DNA of 64,000 nt from NCBI GenBank assembly GCA_014218235.1, contig CM024758.1, forward strand, positions 98,989,698 through 99,053,697. Direction: 5' to 3'. The notes under the pieces were generated by a model. The model was not told where the DNA came from. It ran no database searches and saw nothing but the letters and a program-made list of their open reading frames with translations. The stretch is from Colocasia esculenta (Eukaryota > Streptophyta > Magnoliopsida > Alismatales > Araceae). The position numbers and the translations under genes are program-made. Shown here piece after piece: positions 53,849 through 64,000 of the stretch (positions are counted from its first letter, which is position 1; each line of letters begins with the position of its first letter).

Positions 53849-56800
53849 TGTCACGCCCTGACATTTAGCAGCGGAATAAATACCAGGGGACGTGACGATA
53901 CAGATAGACGTATCACAGTTGAATAACGCAGAGTCACAATTGAACAAAAGGACACATTTGAGATTATAGTATGGTCACCAAAAGTATACTTTATTCCATT
54001 CCATTCATCTAATCACAACCTTACACAGAAAGAACAGCTAAAGGGTCCATTATTCAAATAAAACTTCCAGAAAAGTTTCACTATTACATAGACTACTCGA
54101 ATATCTACTCCTAAACTGTCAACTACTCATATGGCGGGTGCTCATCACTCTTGCCCTGCCCCATCCGACTCCTCTGGTTCCTCATCACTACCTGAAAAGG
54201 GCAGGTTGATAGGGTGAGCGAACTAGCTCATTAGGATTTACATCTCAATATTGTGCGGGCACTAATATACATGATTAACATTTTAAATAGGCAGATATGC
54301 ACATGAAGATGATGACAATGCATGCTTTTATAACAAGTTGATAGCAGAGTAGAACGGATATCAGATCAGATAAAATGTCGAGTTGCATATACAATGGACA
54401 GATATTTCAAGAGTAGAATCATAACAAAAGAGATTGGCCATATTCATACAGATATCATGTATTCACATGAACGACGTATCGTTCAAATCTTATCATATCA
54501 GATCAAATCAAACTTATCATATCAAACGAAGACACATTTCCACTAATCTTGCTTATTCGTTGTGCTATGCCAAGCACCAGAAGTCCATACTCCCGCGGTT
54601 AATAAGTATGTTGGGGCCTCCTCCCCAGGACCGACCATGCCCCTTTTTTTGCACATGCATTAGTCAATGGACCGAAGTCCCTATTGTGCCGAACAACATA
54701 TTCATATTATGGCCACATAATTTCAATGACAAGCTCATAGTAAAAGGAATAAGATCATTCATAGAGTCAAAGTATGGCAATTAGCTCAAGAGAACAAAAG
54801 GCAGTATAATGACGTATCATGTTTCATAATCCATTAATGTCTTGACATGAGGATGTTTCTACAGACAGATCATATGCAGGACATGCTTTCTAGCTCCAGG
54901 GTACTTCATGGTACAACCGCTCGGCCTCTATGTGGAAATCCATTGAGAGCGGAGACTTACGGAGGTCTTAAGAAAAGGTCGCTAGTCTACCAATTCAGAA
55001 TAACCAGCAGAGAGCTCCCAATTCCCCAAAAGGGTGTGCCTAATCATACAAATGTGTAAGTGACAGTCACAGATCTTTCCTAACATGTATGCATATGGAC
55101 AATTAATTAATGTACACCGGAAAGCATAACTATTGAAACTAATGCAAATCATGACATTAACTCCACTAACAAGTCCATACTAACATGTATTCATCCACAA
55201 ATTCATATCATATTCTTATCATATCAGTTGACAATAGGAAAGATCACAAGGTAATCCATGAACATAAGGACAATCACAATTACACATTAGAATCATATTC
55301 GTATCATACCATTTTTCTTCAATGGGTTGATTTCTTTTAGATCCATGCATACTATATAACATCAGCACCATGCTAGTAACACATGCAATGATCAGACCCA
55401 AAATGCAATATTTTTGCAAAGGTAGTGTCGACCCACTCCTTACTGGTGTCGACACAATGCTTCAAACACAAGGCAAATAATGCAGAACTGGTCAATGTGT
55501 CGACACTAGATCGTAGTGTCCGACACTAGAGACAGCTCCCAGAAAACCTAGTCAACAGGTCTAGACAGTGTGTCGACACTAGATCAATAGTGTCGACACT
55601 AGAACCCTCCCAGAAAACCTTCTGGCCATTCTGGACAGTGTGTCGACACTAGATCACTAGTGTCGACACTAGAGACCTTCCCAAAAACCTTCTGGCCATT
55701 CTGGACAGTGTGTCGACACTAGATCAACTAGTGTCGACACTAGAGACCTTCCCAGAACACCTTTTGGGCTGATTCTGGACAGCGTGTCACACTAGATCAA
55801 CTAGTGTCGACACTAGAGGCCTCCCAGAAAAACATGTAGTCAAGTGAACCCGAAAACACATCTCATGCAGCGATTCTTACTCTACTTATAACTCTCTAAA
55901 AATGACATTTAGACAAAACGTTCAACACGAAATATGACGAGGACAACTAGTAGAAGAACTTTGATTTTGGGGTTTGATCTAATTCGGTCTCGAATCTCGA
56001 GAAAATATATAAAGACATAAAGCTAGTGCAGCCCGAAATCGCAGTATCATGCAGCAACTCTCTTACCATGCTTATAACTCTCTAACGAAAGACTTTTGGA
56101 CAAAATATCCAACATAAAAGATGATCGTGACTACAAGTAGAAGAACTTTCATGAAAGAAGTTAGTCTAATTTGGTCTAGATCACGTGCATAATAAGAAGA
56201 ACGGGAAAAACCCTAACTGTGCGCGACTTATGGAAAACTACGAATAGACAATGTGTACTCCATGAAAATTAGTCAATCTAAGTGAATGAACCTAGAGTCC
56301 AAGCTCTACATGATGGTGTGGTTTTCTTTAATCTTGCCCCTAGAACACCTACCTTTGAATGCTAAGAACTCTCTGCAGATTTCTGGGTTATGCAGAGCGA
56401 GTTGAGGAGAGCACGTTTTCCTCGCCGTTCCCATCCTCCAGCTCTCCAAACTGCTGCTCATGACCCCAACTTGTTTCTAACCTTCCCAAGAGTTTAAGGA
56501 TGATTTCTTATAGACTTAGGGTGTATTTACAAGTCCTAACAGGACTAGGAAAGGGGCTGCGAATTCTGTTTCCTACTTTTCAAGAAATCTGGGATCCTCT
56601 CACCCAAAGGAGGTAGCAAGGTTTAGGAAACCACCTCTTAGAGTTGGGTTCGGTTTTGGCTTACCTTACATGACCAATCACCTTAATTTTAACCTAATTG
56701 CCCTCCCTAATTATTACATAATTACATACACAAATTTCTGGGTATTTTCTTGTCCCAGTTTTTATCCTTGGGCCAAACGTACTCCATTGCCCCAATCTTG

Positions 56801-57000
56801 TTAATGGGTTATTAATACAAATATTGTAAGTCTCTCCAACATGTTTATTTAATTTATGGTTGGGTTATTTTCCCTCGTTAGCAATTTTCTCGATGTGTTT
56901 CCTCTCGTACGATAATGGTACGTAAGTTTTATCGTTCCAATAATCACGGAATTTCTTTATTCTCCTTTAATTCTAATCACTAAATTTCCGGAGTGTTACA
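53849..57000 (-). mobile_element. 3' LTR of minus-strand Tekay chromovirus
   Basis: Plus-strand limits TGTCACGCCCTG...GAGTGTTACA (3152 bp), with a polypurine tract at 57001. Homologous to the solo LTR at 264-3240 in opposite orientation. The left junction lies in gypsy RNase H/integrase spacer sequence (preceding bases TTTTG). Confidence 0.9.
55420..55820 (-). repeat. TGTCGACA palindrome array, Tekay 3' LTR
   Basis: Nine perfect TGTCGACA cores, with decayed ones (TGTCGACCC, TGTCCGACA, TGTCACAC). Paired sites GTGTCGACACTAGATCA...CTAGTGTCGACACTAGAG recur about every 72-75 bp. GGACAGTGTGTCGACAC occurs three times on the plus strand. Confidence 0.92.
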
Positions 57001-57016
57001 CATCCTCCCCCATTAA
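57001..57016 (-). other. Polypurine tract of Tekay element
   Basis: Minus strand TTAATGGGGGAGGATG immediately before the LTR start TGTAACACTCC. Confidence 0.88.
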
Positions 57017-57049
57017 GAAAATTTTGGTCCCCAAATTACACATAATGGT

Positions 57050-57918
57050 GTAGTTCGTACCTGAGAATAGTTCTGGGTGGTTTTTCTTCATCTGTCCTCT
57101 ATTTCCCAGGTAGCGTTAGTAACTCCGTCTCGACTCCATTGGACCTTCACCATAGGTATGGTACGATTCATGAGTCGTTGAATCTTCCGATCAACAGTTT
57201 GATCGGCTTCTCTTCATAGGACAGGTCCTCCCGAATCTCCAAGTCCTCATGGTTGATTACGGGTCGGCATTGAATAAGTACTTCCTCAGCATGGATATGT
57301 GACACATTATGCACGTTCGCCAGCTGTGGAGGTAGTGCAAGTCTATACGCCACCTGACCAATCCTTTCCAGAATTTCAAATGGCCCTATGAATCTGGGAC
57401 TCACTTCCCCTTTGATCCCAAATCTTCGTATCCCCTTGAAGGTGAGACCTTCAAGAAAACATGTTCGCCAACCTGAAATTCTAGTTCTCTCTTCTCTTGT
57501 CTGCATAACTCTTCTGCCTAGATTGTGCTATCTTTAGACGTTCCCGGACAATTTGAACCTTCCTGACAGTCCCTCAATTAAGTCGGGTCCAACCCATTGG
57601 TTCTCCCCACCTCTTCCAACAAAGGAGTGATCTGCAACTCCTGCCATATAAGGCTTCAAACGGAGCCATCTTGATACTTGCCTGATAGTTGTTGTTATAG
57701 CAAACTCCATCAGGTACAACTGATCATCCCATCGACCTCTAAAATCTAGCACCAGAGCACGAAGCATATCTTCCCAATTTGATTGGTCCTTTCGGTTTGT
57801 CCATCAGTCTGAGGATGGAAGGCAGTACTAAAGTTTAGTTTAGTACCCATTGCTACTTGTAACCCTTCCAGAAATGTGAAGTAAATCTAGAGTCCCGATT
57901 CGATATTATGTTAGATGG
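57050..57918 (-). pseudogene. Tekay integrase C-terminus with chromodomain
   Basis: On the minus strand the integrase core end (SNRDSRFTSHFWKG, then FHPQTDGQTER near 57800) is followed by MLRALVLDFRGRWDDQL, then SPRFIGPFEILERIGQVAYRL and NVHNVSHIHAEEVL (57506-57168). The end has VKVQWSRDGVTNATWEIEDR (about 57100-57160), a chromodomain-like motif typical of chromoviruses, broken by a 1-bp shift just after. This, plus 3-kb LTRs and an iMet-type PBS, supports the Tekay/Del clade. Frame breaks occur near 57540, 57850 and elsewhere. Confidence 0.85.
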
Positions 57919-59216
57919 TGTGTGGTTTTTCATTCTAACATTTATAGCAACATGTTTTTTTATGATGAATAACTTCAATTGAGGTTTGATACATGTACCA
58001 TGAAAAAGAACTAATGCATACTTGATTATTTGTGTATTCAAACTACTTAGTTTTACATGTTTCATCATGTAGGTACAAATGTACAAGGTCAAGCTCTCTC
58101 TAAGCAAGTGAAAAAGATCACAAAAAGGCAAAACAAGGTTACCTGTCGTAGACACAGAAGACCTTCGACAGATCTCACGGTGGTGGTCTGCCAGAAGACC
58201 ATAGTTCAGAAATGGTTCATCTGTCGACGATGACAGATCGGCTGTCGACAGATCTCACAGTCCAGATATCCAGACTTCTGTCGTTTACACAAAGAGCACA
58301 TCTGTCGACAGATGGTCTTCGACTGTCGACAGATCTCACAGAGCTAAGATTCATACTTCTGTCTTACTGTCGCCTGTCGACAGATGGCCAAGACCTGGCG
58401 ACAGACAGAGTACAATTCAAATTATGAAAGTTTCTAAGTTATCATAGGAGGGTTTTTCCAACTCTCACGTTTCTCCATGTGAGAACTCCTATATTAAACA
58501 CCTCTTAGAAGAAATTTCGCAGAGAAGCAGCCACAACCAAAAACCCTAGAGCTACTCCAAGTTTCACAAGAGTTGCTGCTGCCCCTACTTCAGACTGCTG
58601 CACAGAGCCCTAAAGATCCGTCTATTCAGCAGTTCCTGAATAAAGAACGTTGAGATTCAACCTTCTCCATCGACTCAAAGCATTCAGTTGAAGATTGAGC
58701 TTCCTCCAGGCGTTCTCAGAAGAGTTTCACCAGGATTTATTCTCTCACTCAGAACTCTCCCTGTTTTCATATTCTACCATCCTGTGTGTGTTGTGGTGAT
58801 TCAAGCGATCCTTGTGCTTGATCACTGTGTGTGGTTGTTCTGATCGTGGGTGCACATCAGAAACACGTGTGGGTGATTGTAGTCACCGAACTCACTGATA
58901 AGCAGTTTTCTCTGTGTGTGTGTGTGCCGGTGAACGTAGGATACATGATTTGTGTACTCCGAACCACGTAAATCTTCGTGTCTTGTGGTTTGAACGATTT
59001 TCCACGTTAGATGCTTGATAGGCACGTTGCATTCACACACTAGATAGATTGCTAACTCACCTACACATCGTCAACACATCTAAGTCTCACGTTGTTTCTA
59101 CAGAAAATTCAAAAGACATTGTTGTGATTGAGAAAGGGTTGTTTCATACTTTTAATTGGTAGTAATCTATTCAACCCCCTTCTAGATTACCATATTGGTA
59201 TTCCGCAAACCTTTCA
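57919..59216 (+). mobile_element. Solo LTR, Ty1/copia, inside Tekay integrase
   Basis: 1298 bp, TGTGTGG...CTTTCA, TSD GATGG at 57914-57918 and 59217-59221. Copia marks: GGTGAACGTAGGATAC/CCGAACCACGTAAATC and TTCAACCCCCTTCTAG near the end. TATA-like TATATTAAA at 58490. A palindrome cluster lies at 58140-58410 and hairpins (TCTGAT/ATCAGA, GGTGA/TCACC) at about 58836-58890. Orientation is inferred from the order of these marks. The element split the integrase between its HGVPS and SNRDSRF blocks. Confidence 0.9.
58140..58410 (+). repeat. CTGTCGACAG palindrome cluster
   Basis: Four perfect TGTCGACA cores, here as CTGTCGACAGAT, plus several partial ones (TTCGACAGAT, TGTCGACGATGACAGAT, GGCGACAGAC). 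It lies just upstream of the TATA-like site, the same place as in the SIRE-like LTR, although the LTRs are otherwise different. Confidence 0.85.
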
Positions 59217-59221
59217 GATGG

Positions 59222-59600
59222 AACCCCATGCAATCTGACTACTTCCTTACATATAGTGCAGCCAATACCTCCACTGACCAGGTACTCTTGATCGGCAAGA
59301 AGTGAGCCGACTTAATCAATCGATCAACTATTACCCAAATTACATCCATACCACCTCTAGTCTTTGGAAATTCCATGATAAAGTCCATACCGATGCTATC
59401 CCACTTCCACTCTGGGATTTCCAGTGGTAGCAGTCCACCAGCTGTACGGAAATGCTCGGCCTTGACTTTCATGCATGTTAAACAGTATGACACATGATCG
59501 GCCACATCCCTCTTCATGTTTGTCCACCAGTACGACCTTTTTAAGTCTTGGTACATCTTTGTTGATCCTGGATGAATCGTGTACTTGGACTGTGAGCTTC
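59222..59600 (-). pseudogene. Tekay integrase N-terminus
   Basis: On the minus strand: MYQDLKRSYWWTNMKRDVAD, then the zinc-finger end CLTCMKVKAEH, then PEWKWDSIGMDFIMEFPKT and DVIWVIVDRLIKSAHFLPI (first catalytic Asp region), ending AALYVRKEVVRLHGVPS at the copia solo LTR. The DDE core continues at 57918. The frame is intact here. Confidence 0.88.
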
Positions 59601-60430
59601 ATTTAGTAACCTCTTCTTGAGTTCTCCATGATCAGGGACACATGTTGTACCTCGGAATAGTAATCTTCCTCAACTGATAGAGTAAAGTCAGGTCTTTGTT
59701 CTAGCTTCTCCCTAATCCACTAAGAATGGATCCTCTCCCTGTTTCTCCTTGATTTCGGTTAGTAGATCGGATTGTATCTGGAGATTGGAATCATTACTTG
59801 TTTTTCCTTCTTTCCCATGTCTATGTTCAAGCTCGCAAATTGCTCCAGTAACTTCCATTCGCCCAGCATCATACTAGCTAGCATAGCTCCTGGTTGTCTA
59901 CTAAAGCGTCTGCCACTACATTGGCTTTCCCAGAGTGATATTGAATGGAAAAGTCAAAGTCCTTAAGGTACTCTAACCACCTTCTTTGTCTCATGTTAAG
60001 CTCCTTCTGTGAGAATAATATTTCAAGCTCTTGTGGTCAGAAAAGACTTTAAATTACTCACCATAGATATAATGCCTCCAAATCTTCAAGGCGAATACTA
60101 CAGCTGCTAACTACAGGTCATGAACCGGGTAGTTCACTTCGTGGATCTTCAACTGTCTTGAGACATAAGCTATTACTTTCCCTTGTTGCATTAAGACGCA
60201 TCCCAGACCTGTTCCAGAAGCATCTGAATAAATTTCAAATCCTCCTCTTCAGTGGGTAAGGCGAGGACAGGAGCAGTAGTCAGACACTTCTTCAAGTGGT
60301 TAAAGCTTCCTTCACATTCATTGGTCCACACAAACAGATTTCCTTCCGGGTCAGCTTGGTCATGGCACTGCAATCTTTGAGAAATCCTTTATAAACCTTC
60401 GATAATATCCAGCTAATCCTAGAAAGCTCC
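59601..60430 (-). pseudogene. Tekay RNase H, decayed
   Basis: Minus-strand pieces include FVWTNECEGSFNHLKKCLTT and PVLALPTEE (60373-60240), an ASGTG-like region near 60200 (start of RNase H), and later fragments of the RNase H core, all split by 1-bp shifts and stops. Confidence 0.75.
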
Positions 60431-61140
60431 TGATCTCTGTGACGCTGTCAGTCTTTCCCATTTCAGCACAGCCTCAACCTTTGATGGATCAACCACGATA
60501 CCATCCTTAGTTACCACATGCCTAAAAAGGATACCTCCTCAATCCAGAATTCACATTTACTTAGCTTGGCATATAATTTGTTCTCCCTTAAAATCTGTAA
60601 TGAGATCCTCAAATGCTCCTCATGCTCTTCCTTTGTCTTGGAATAGATCAATATATCATCGATGAATACCACCACAAATTTATCAAGATATGGGCGATAA
60701 ATGCTATTCATCAACTGCATGAAAACTGCAGGGGTATTTGTTAGTCCGAAAGGCATAACAATAAATTCATAATGCCCATACCTGCTTCGGAAGGCTGTCT
60801 TGTGAATGTCTTCTCCTTTGATCCTCAATTGATGATAACCGGATCTGAGATCTATTTTAGAGAAGTATCTAGCTCCAGATAATTGATCAAACAACTCATC
60901 AATCCTTGGCAGAGGGTATTTGTTCTTGATAGTTAACTGGTTTAGTTGTCTGTAATCTATACATAGCCTCATTGACCCATCTTTCTTCTTGACGAAGAGG
61001 ACAGGTGCACCCATGGCGATGTGCTTGGTCGGATGAAACCCTTCTAACAGTTCCATCAGTTGCTCTTTTAATTCCTTCAGTTCTGCGGGGACATTCTATA
61101 TGGTGCCCTGGATACTGGTGCTGCTCTAGGGACCAACATG
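60431..61140 (-). pseudogene. Tekay reverse transcriptase
   Basis: The longest intact pol piece (61056-60511, minus). Blocks in order: APVLFVKKKDGSMRLCIDYR, NKYPLPRIDELFDQL, FSKIDLRSGYHQLRI, FRSRYGHYEFIVMPFGLTN, then the catalytic FIDDILIYSKTKEEHEEHL and KLSKCEFWIEEVSFLG. Both catalytic Asp of FIDD are present. A frame shift follows at about 60510 and another upstream near 61060. Confidence 0.92.
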
Positions 61141-61700
61141 ATGGTAAAATCGACCTCTCGCTCAGGAGGAATTCCTGGCAAGTCTTCGGGAAAACATCAG
61201 CGTATTCGCTGACAACATGGATGTCCTCCACATTGACTTCCTTCTTTGTGATGACCACAGCAGCAAGAAAGGCCATACAACCTTTCTCATCATCCTTTTG
61301 GCTTGTAGTGCAAGGATAAGTGACAATCTCCTGCGGTTTCTATCCCCTGTGAACACTAGTTTTGGGTAATGGCTAAAGGTTACCCGACTTCTCCTGCAGT
61401 TGATACTAGCCCAATGTTCAGACAACCAGTCTACTCCCAGTATCACATCATACTTCGCCATATCCATACATATTAAATTTGCTGGTAGGTTTTGGGTTTC
61501 AATCAACACTTCACTGGATGGCATATGGTTTGTAAGATTGGTGCCAGGACCAATCGGGGTTGACACAACTATTCCGGATTTCATTGGGATGGGTTTCACA
61601 GGTAGGGTATCAACAAATGTTTGAGATATAAAGGAATGCGTAGCTCCCGTATCAAAGAGAACATATGCGGGTCAAGAAAGAATAGTAAGTGTACCTTCCA
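61141..61700 (-). pseudogene. Tekay protease
   Basis: On the minus strand YVLFDTGATHSFIS (about 61625-61672) is the aspartic-protease active site with DTG intact. It is followed by PVKPIPMKSGIVVSTPIGPG, then CMDMAKYDVILGVDWLSEH and INCRRSRVTF, the usual gypsy PR order. Frame shifts lie near 61620 and 61340. Confidence 0.88.
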
Positions 61701-62730
61701 CGATACCTTCTTCTTCAGCAGCTTCGGTTCCTGAATAGCTTGCAAGCGGCCTTGCCTCTTCTGTCCATTCAGACGCTTGTCCTGAGGGGCTTGTTCTTTC
61801 AATATTGGGCAGTCCGAGATCCTATGGTCACGACAACCACAGCGCAGGCATCTCCCTTGCGCTCTCCAGCATTGTTCAGACCGGTGATTAGCTTTGTCAC
61901 AATGTTTGCACCTTTCTCCTGTGTCACCACTATCTGCTTACCTAACTCTTTTGGCTTTTTATCACTGGTTCATTTACTCCGCCACTGGGCCTTTTCTTCC
62001 CAATGGTCGGCTGATACCTTCCTGTAGAAGACACTTGCTCCCTTTTCGGATTTTCCCTTAATTCTTTCAGCAGTCTCCATGGCATCTTCCAGTAACTGAG
62101 CCTTCTTTACCATGTCAGCATAGGTTTGAATGTCCATTGGCACCAGTTGAGTGATGAACTGGGGCCTCAAGCCATTCAGAAAGCGTTTTGCCTTCATCCT
62201 TTCTGTCCCAATTAAGTGAACAGCATATCGGGACAGACGAGAGAATTGGCCTCATACTCGGCCACATTGAGTCCTCTCTGCTTCAAAGCCGCAAATTCGG
62301 CTGCTTTCGCTCCTGGACCCTCTCAGAGAAGTACTTGGTATTGAATTGCTCAATGAACGAGCCCCGTTAGTTGCTGACCATTCAGTGTTGCTTCTACCGA
62401 CTCCCACCATGCCCTGGCATCCTTTTCCAATTGGAAAGTTACCAACAGTACTTTGTTCTAGTCCGTGCATTGCATGACCCTGAATATCCTTTCAATTTCC
62501 TTAACCAAGTGCTCAGCAACATCTGGGTCAGTACTCCCTCCAAACCTAGGCAGGTCCATATTCCAAAAATTCCGATGGAGATCACCGGCTCCGCGGTTTA
62601 CTCCACCCTGGGTGGCTTGCAGGATAGCCTGAGTCAAGTTCTGTATTGTTTGTTGCATGTCCCTAGCCTGGGCACGTTCAACGTCCATTGAGGTAATAAG
62701 TACCTTCAAGATACTAATATAGTCTGTCAT
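61701..62730 (-). pseudogene. Tekay Gag with two zinc knuckles
   Basis: Start at 62730 (minus), MTDYISILKVLITSMDVERA, about 125 nt after the PBS. Capsid pieces: NFWNMDLPRFGGSTDPDVAEH, VKEIERIFRVM, then shifted ARAWWESV, and RFLNGLRPQFITQLVPMDI (near 62170). Two knuckles near 61810-61910: CKHCDKANHRSEQC (CX2CX4HX4C) and CLRCGCRDHRISDC. The double-knuckle arrangement also occurs in the Gag of the nested array at 19481. At least four frame breaks. Confidence 0.85.
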
Positions 62731-62854
62731 CTAAATAATCACATGTGACTTCTATTCCCATGGTTCTACCCAAGCTCACATTAGGTACGATAGATTTTGA
62801 CTCGTGTGATCTAGTTTCATTCTATGTCCTATTCCCTTGGACCCTAAAGTTTAG

Positions 62855-62868
62855 GCTCTGATACCAAC
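62855..62868 (-). other. Primer-binding site of Tekay element
   Basis: Minus strand GTTGGTATCAGAGC after the LTR end GGGGCGTGACA. Confidence 0.9.
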
Positions 62869-63193
62869 TGTCACGCCCCGACATTTAGCAGCGGAATATA
62901 CCGGGGGACGTGAACGATACAGATAGACGTATCACAGTTGAATAACGTAGAGTCACAATTGACAAAAGGACACATTTGAGATTATAGTATGGTCACCAAA
63001 AGTATACTTATCCATTCCATTCATCTAATTACAACCTTACACAGAAAAAAACCAACTAAATGGTCTATTATTCAAATAAACTTCCAGAAAAGTTCACTAT
63101 TACATAGACTACTCGAATATCTACTCCTAAACTGTCAACTACTCATATGGCGGGTGCTCATCACTCTTGCCCTGCCCCATCCGACTCCTCTGG
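62869..63193 (-). mobile_element. 5' LTR of Tekay element, interrupted
   Basis: TGTCACGCCCCGACATTTAG onward, collinear with 53849-54175 of the 3' LTR, then broken at 63193 by another LTR. The remainder is expected beyond the window if the interruption is a simple insertion. Confidence 0.9.
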
Positions 63194-64000
63194 TGTAAGA
63201 CCCTCGAATTTCCGTCGCATTATTCGTGTTTGCATGTGTATGTTTGCGTTGTGTATGTATGTACATAATTGCGTAGGTATTATTAGTATAATTAATGTGC
63301 ATGTGTTTATATTAACTAAATAATGAATGTATTGCATGGTGATAGTATGGATACAATACCATATATATTGCATGTATATAAGCTTGGTATGCATGGTTTT
63401 CTGCATAACTTAGGGTTCTGGCCGAAGGCCCCTTGGCGTCAACCCCAGGCCGTTGAGCCAGTGTCAGCGTCCAGACCTGGACGCCAGCACTAACTCCGGC
63501 GTCCAGCGACATGGACACCAACTTCTCTGACCTGCATGCGCAGCAGAGCTGCAAGCTTCTGAAACAAGGCAAGCTATCCATTGGGGATGTTCCCCAACGG
63601 CTCTGAGGGTGTCCCATCACCCTAGTGAGTGGAGAGAGAGACCCTCTTTAGGTCTGAACCCGAATGGCTCTCCCCCACACTTCTCACCTTGCAAGAGGAG
63701 AAAGAGAGAGAAAAACCTAGAGCTTCTGTGAGAAAAACCCCATCTTGGCCCCCCAAATCCGACCCCCTGGAGGTTGATCTGAAGATCTACTGCGACAAGG
63801 AGGAGCTGAGTAAAGGAAGAGACTTCCCCATCATCCCTCGGCGTGGAGAACCCCCAGGAGCCCGGAGGAAGGCGATCTTGGAGGCACTTCTGCAACTTCT
63901 TGGAACTGCCCAAGGAGGTCTTCTTCGAGCCATAAATCCCTTGGAGGAATTTTAGAGAGGCAAGTGACCTATCTATGGTGTCCCCGTATGAGTCTAGGTG
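63194..64000 (+). mobile_element. LTR G, partial, runs off window
   Basis: Begins TGTAAGACCCTCGAATTTCC inside the Tekay LTR (preceding bases TCTGG). It has a TATA-like TATATAAGC at about 63376 and, after it, GGCGTC/GACGCC dyads (63430-63510, including GCGTCCAGACCTGGACGC). The architecture resembles the nested-array LTRs and LTR D. Which end of which element this is cannot be decided without sequence to the right. Confidence 0.75.

Noticed and set aside
63629..63955. Open frame of 108 codons in LTR G
   Set aside because: It lies within an LTR downstream of its TATA-like site, has no recognised domain and a composition typical of chance GC-rich frames. Not called a gene.

Overview
The window is a block of nested plant LTR retrotransposons from a large, repeat-rich angiosperm genome. 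I found no convincing host gene, rRNA, tRNA or CRISPR. The evidence is Ty1/copia and Ty3/gypsy gag-pol remnants, primer-binding sites matching plant initiator tRNA-Met (TGGTATCAGAGC), polypurine tracts, 5-bp target-site duplications (TSDs) and a hAT-type MITE. The species cannot be named from the sequence. A 100-N scaffold gap lies at 101-200. Copies of the same repeat differ mostly by 1-bp indels, so some frameshifts may be assembly errors.

Layout. 1-3569: minus-strand Ty3/gypsy (RT scrap, gap, gag start) with a Tekay-type solo LTR (264-3240, TSD GAAAC) inside gag. 3570-12939: minus-strand LTR-gag-LTR-gag-LTR array (LTRs A, B, C), with a 380-bp hAT MITE in LTR C. 12940-13013 plus 36823-38052: an isolated LTR (D) split by a SIRE-like Ty1/copia element at 13014-36817 (TSD CTACT). 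That copia element has lost most of pol and carries a second LTR-gag-LTR-gag-LTR array on the minus strand (15233-30483, TSD AGGTA).

38053-44165: plus-strand copia (LTR end, gag, PR, INT, RT, RNase H, start of a third ORF), cut by a plus-strand gypsy (LTR E from about 44.2 kb, gag-pol to 53848). That gypsy is interrupted at 48509-52946 by a truncated minus-strand copia, and at 53849 by a minus-strand Tekay/Del chromovirus (53849-63193). The Tekay integrase holds a copia solo LTR (57919-59216, TSD GATGG), and its 5' LTR is cut by another gypsy-type LTR at 63194 that runs off the window.

The most interesting signals are not the genes. (1) Copia LTRs of the SIRE type carry arrays of short hairpins whose stems change in a compensatory way around a constant loop (14230-14430; related arrays in other copia LTRs). 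(2) A roughly 100-nt unit with three potential stems and covarying pairs occurs four times in the 3' part of the SIRE-like element. (3) Unrelated LTR families carry clustered CG-centred palindromes; a Tekay gypsy LTR and a SIRE copia LTR share a 17-nt version (GGACAGTGTGTCGACAC) in opposite orientation. (4) Two gypsy families independently show gag-only internal regions of about 1.38 kb in three-LTR tandem arrays. (5) LTR B is a mosaic of A and C with its junction in a conserved block.
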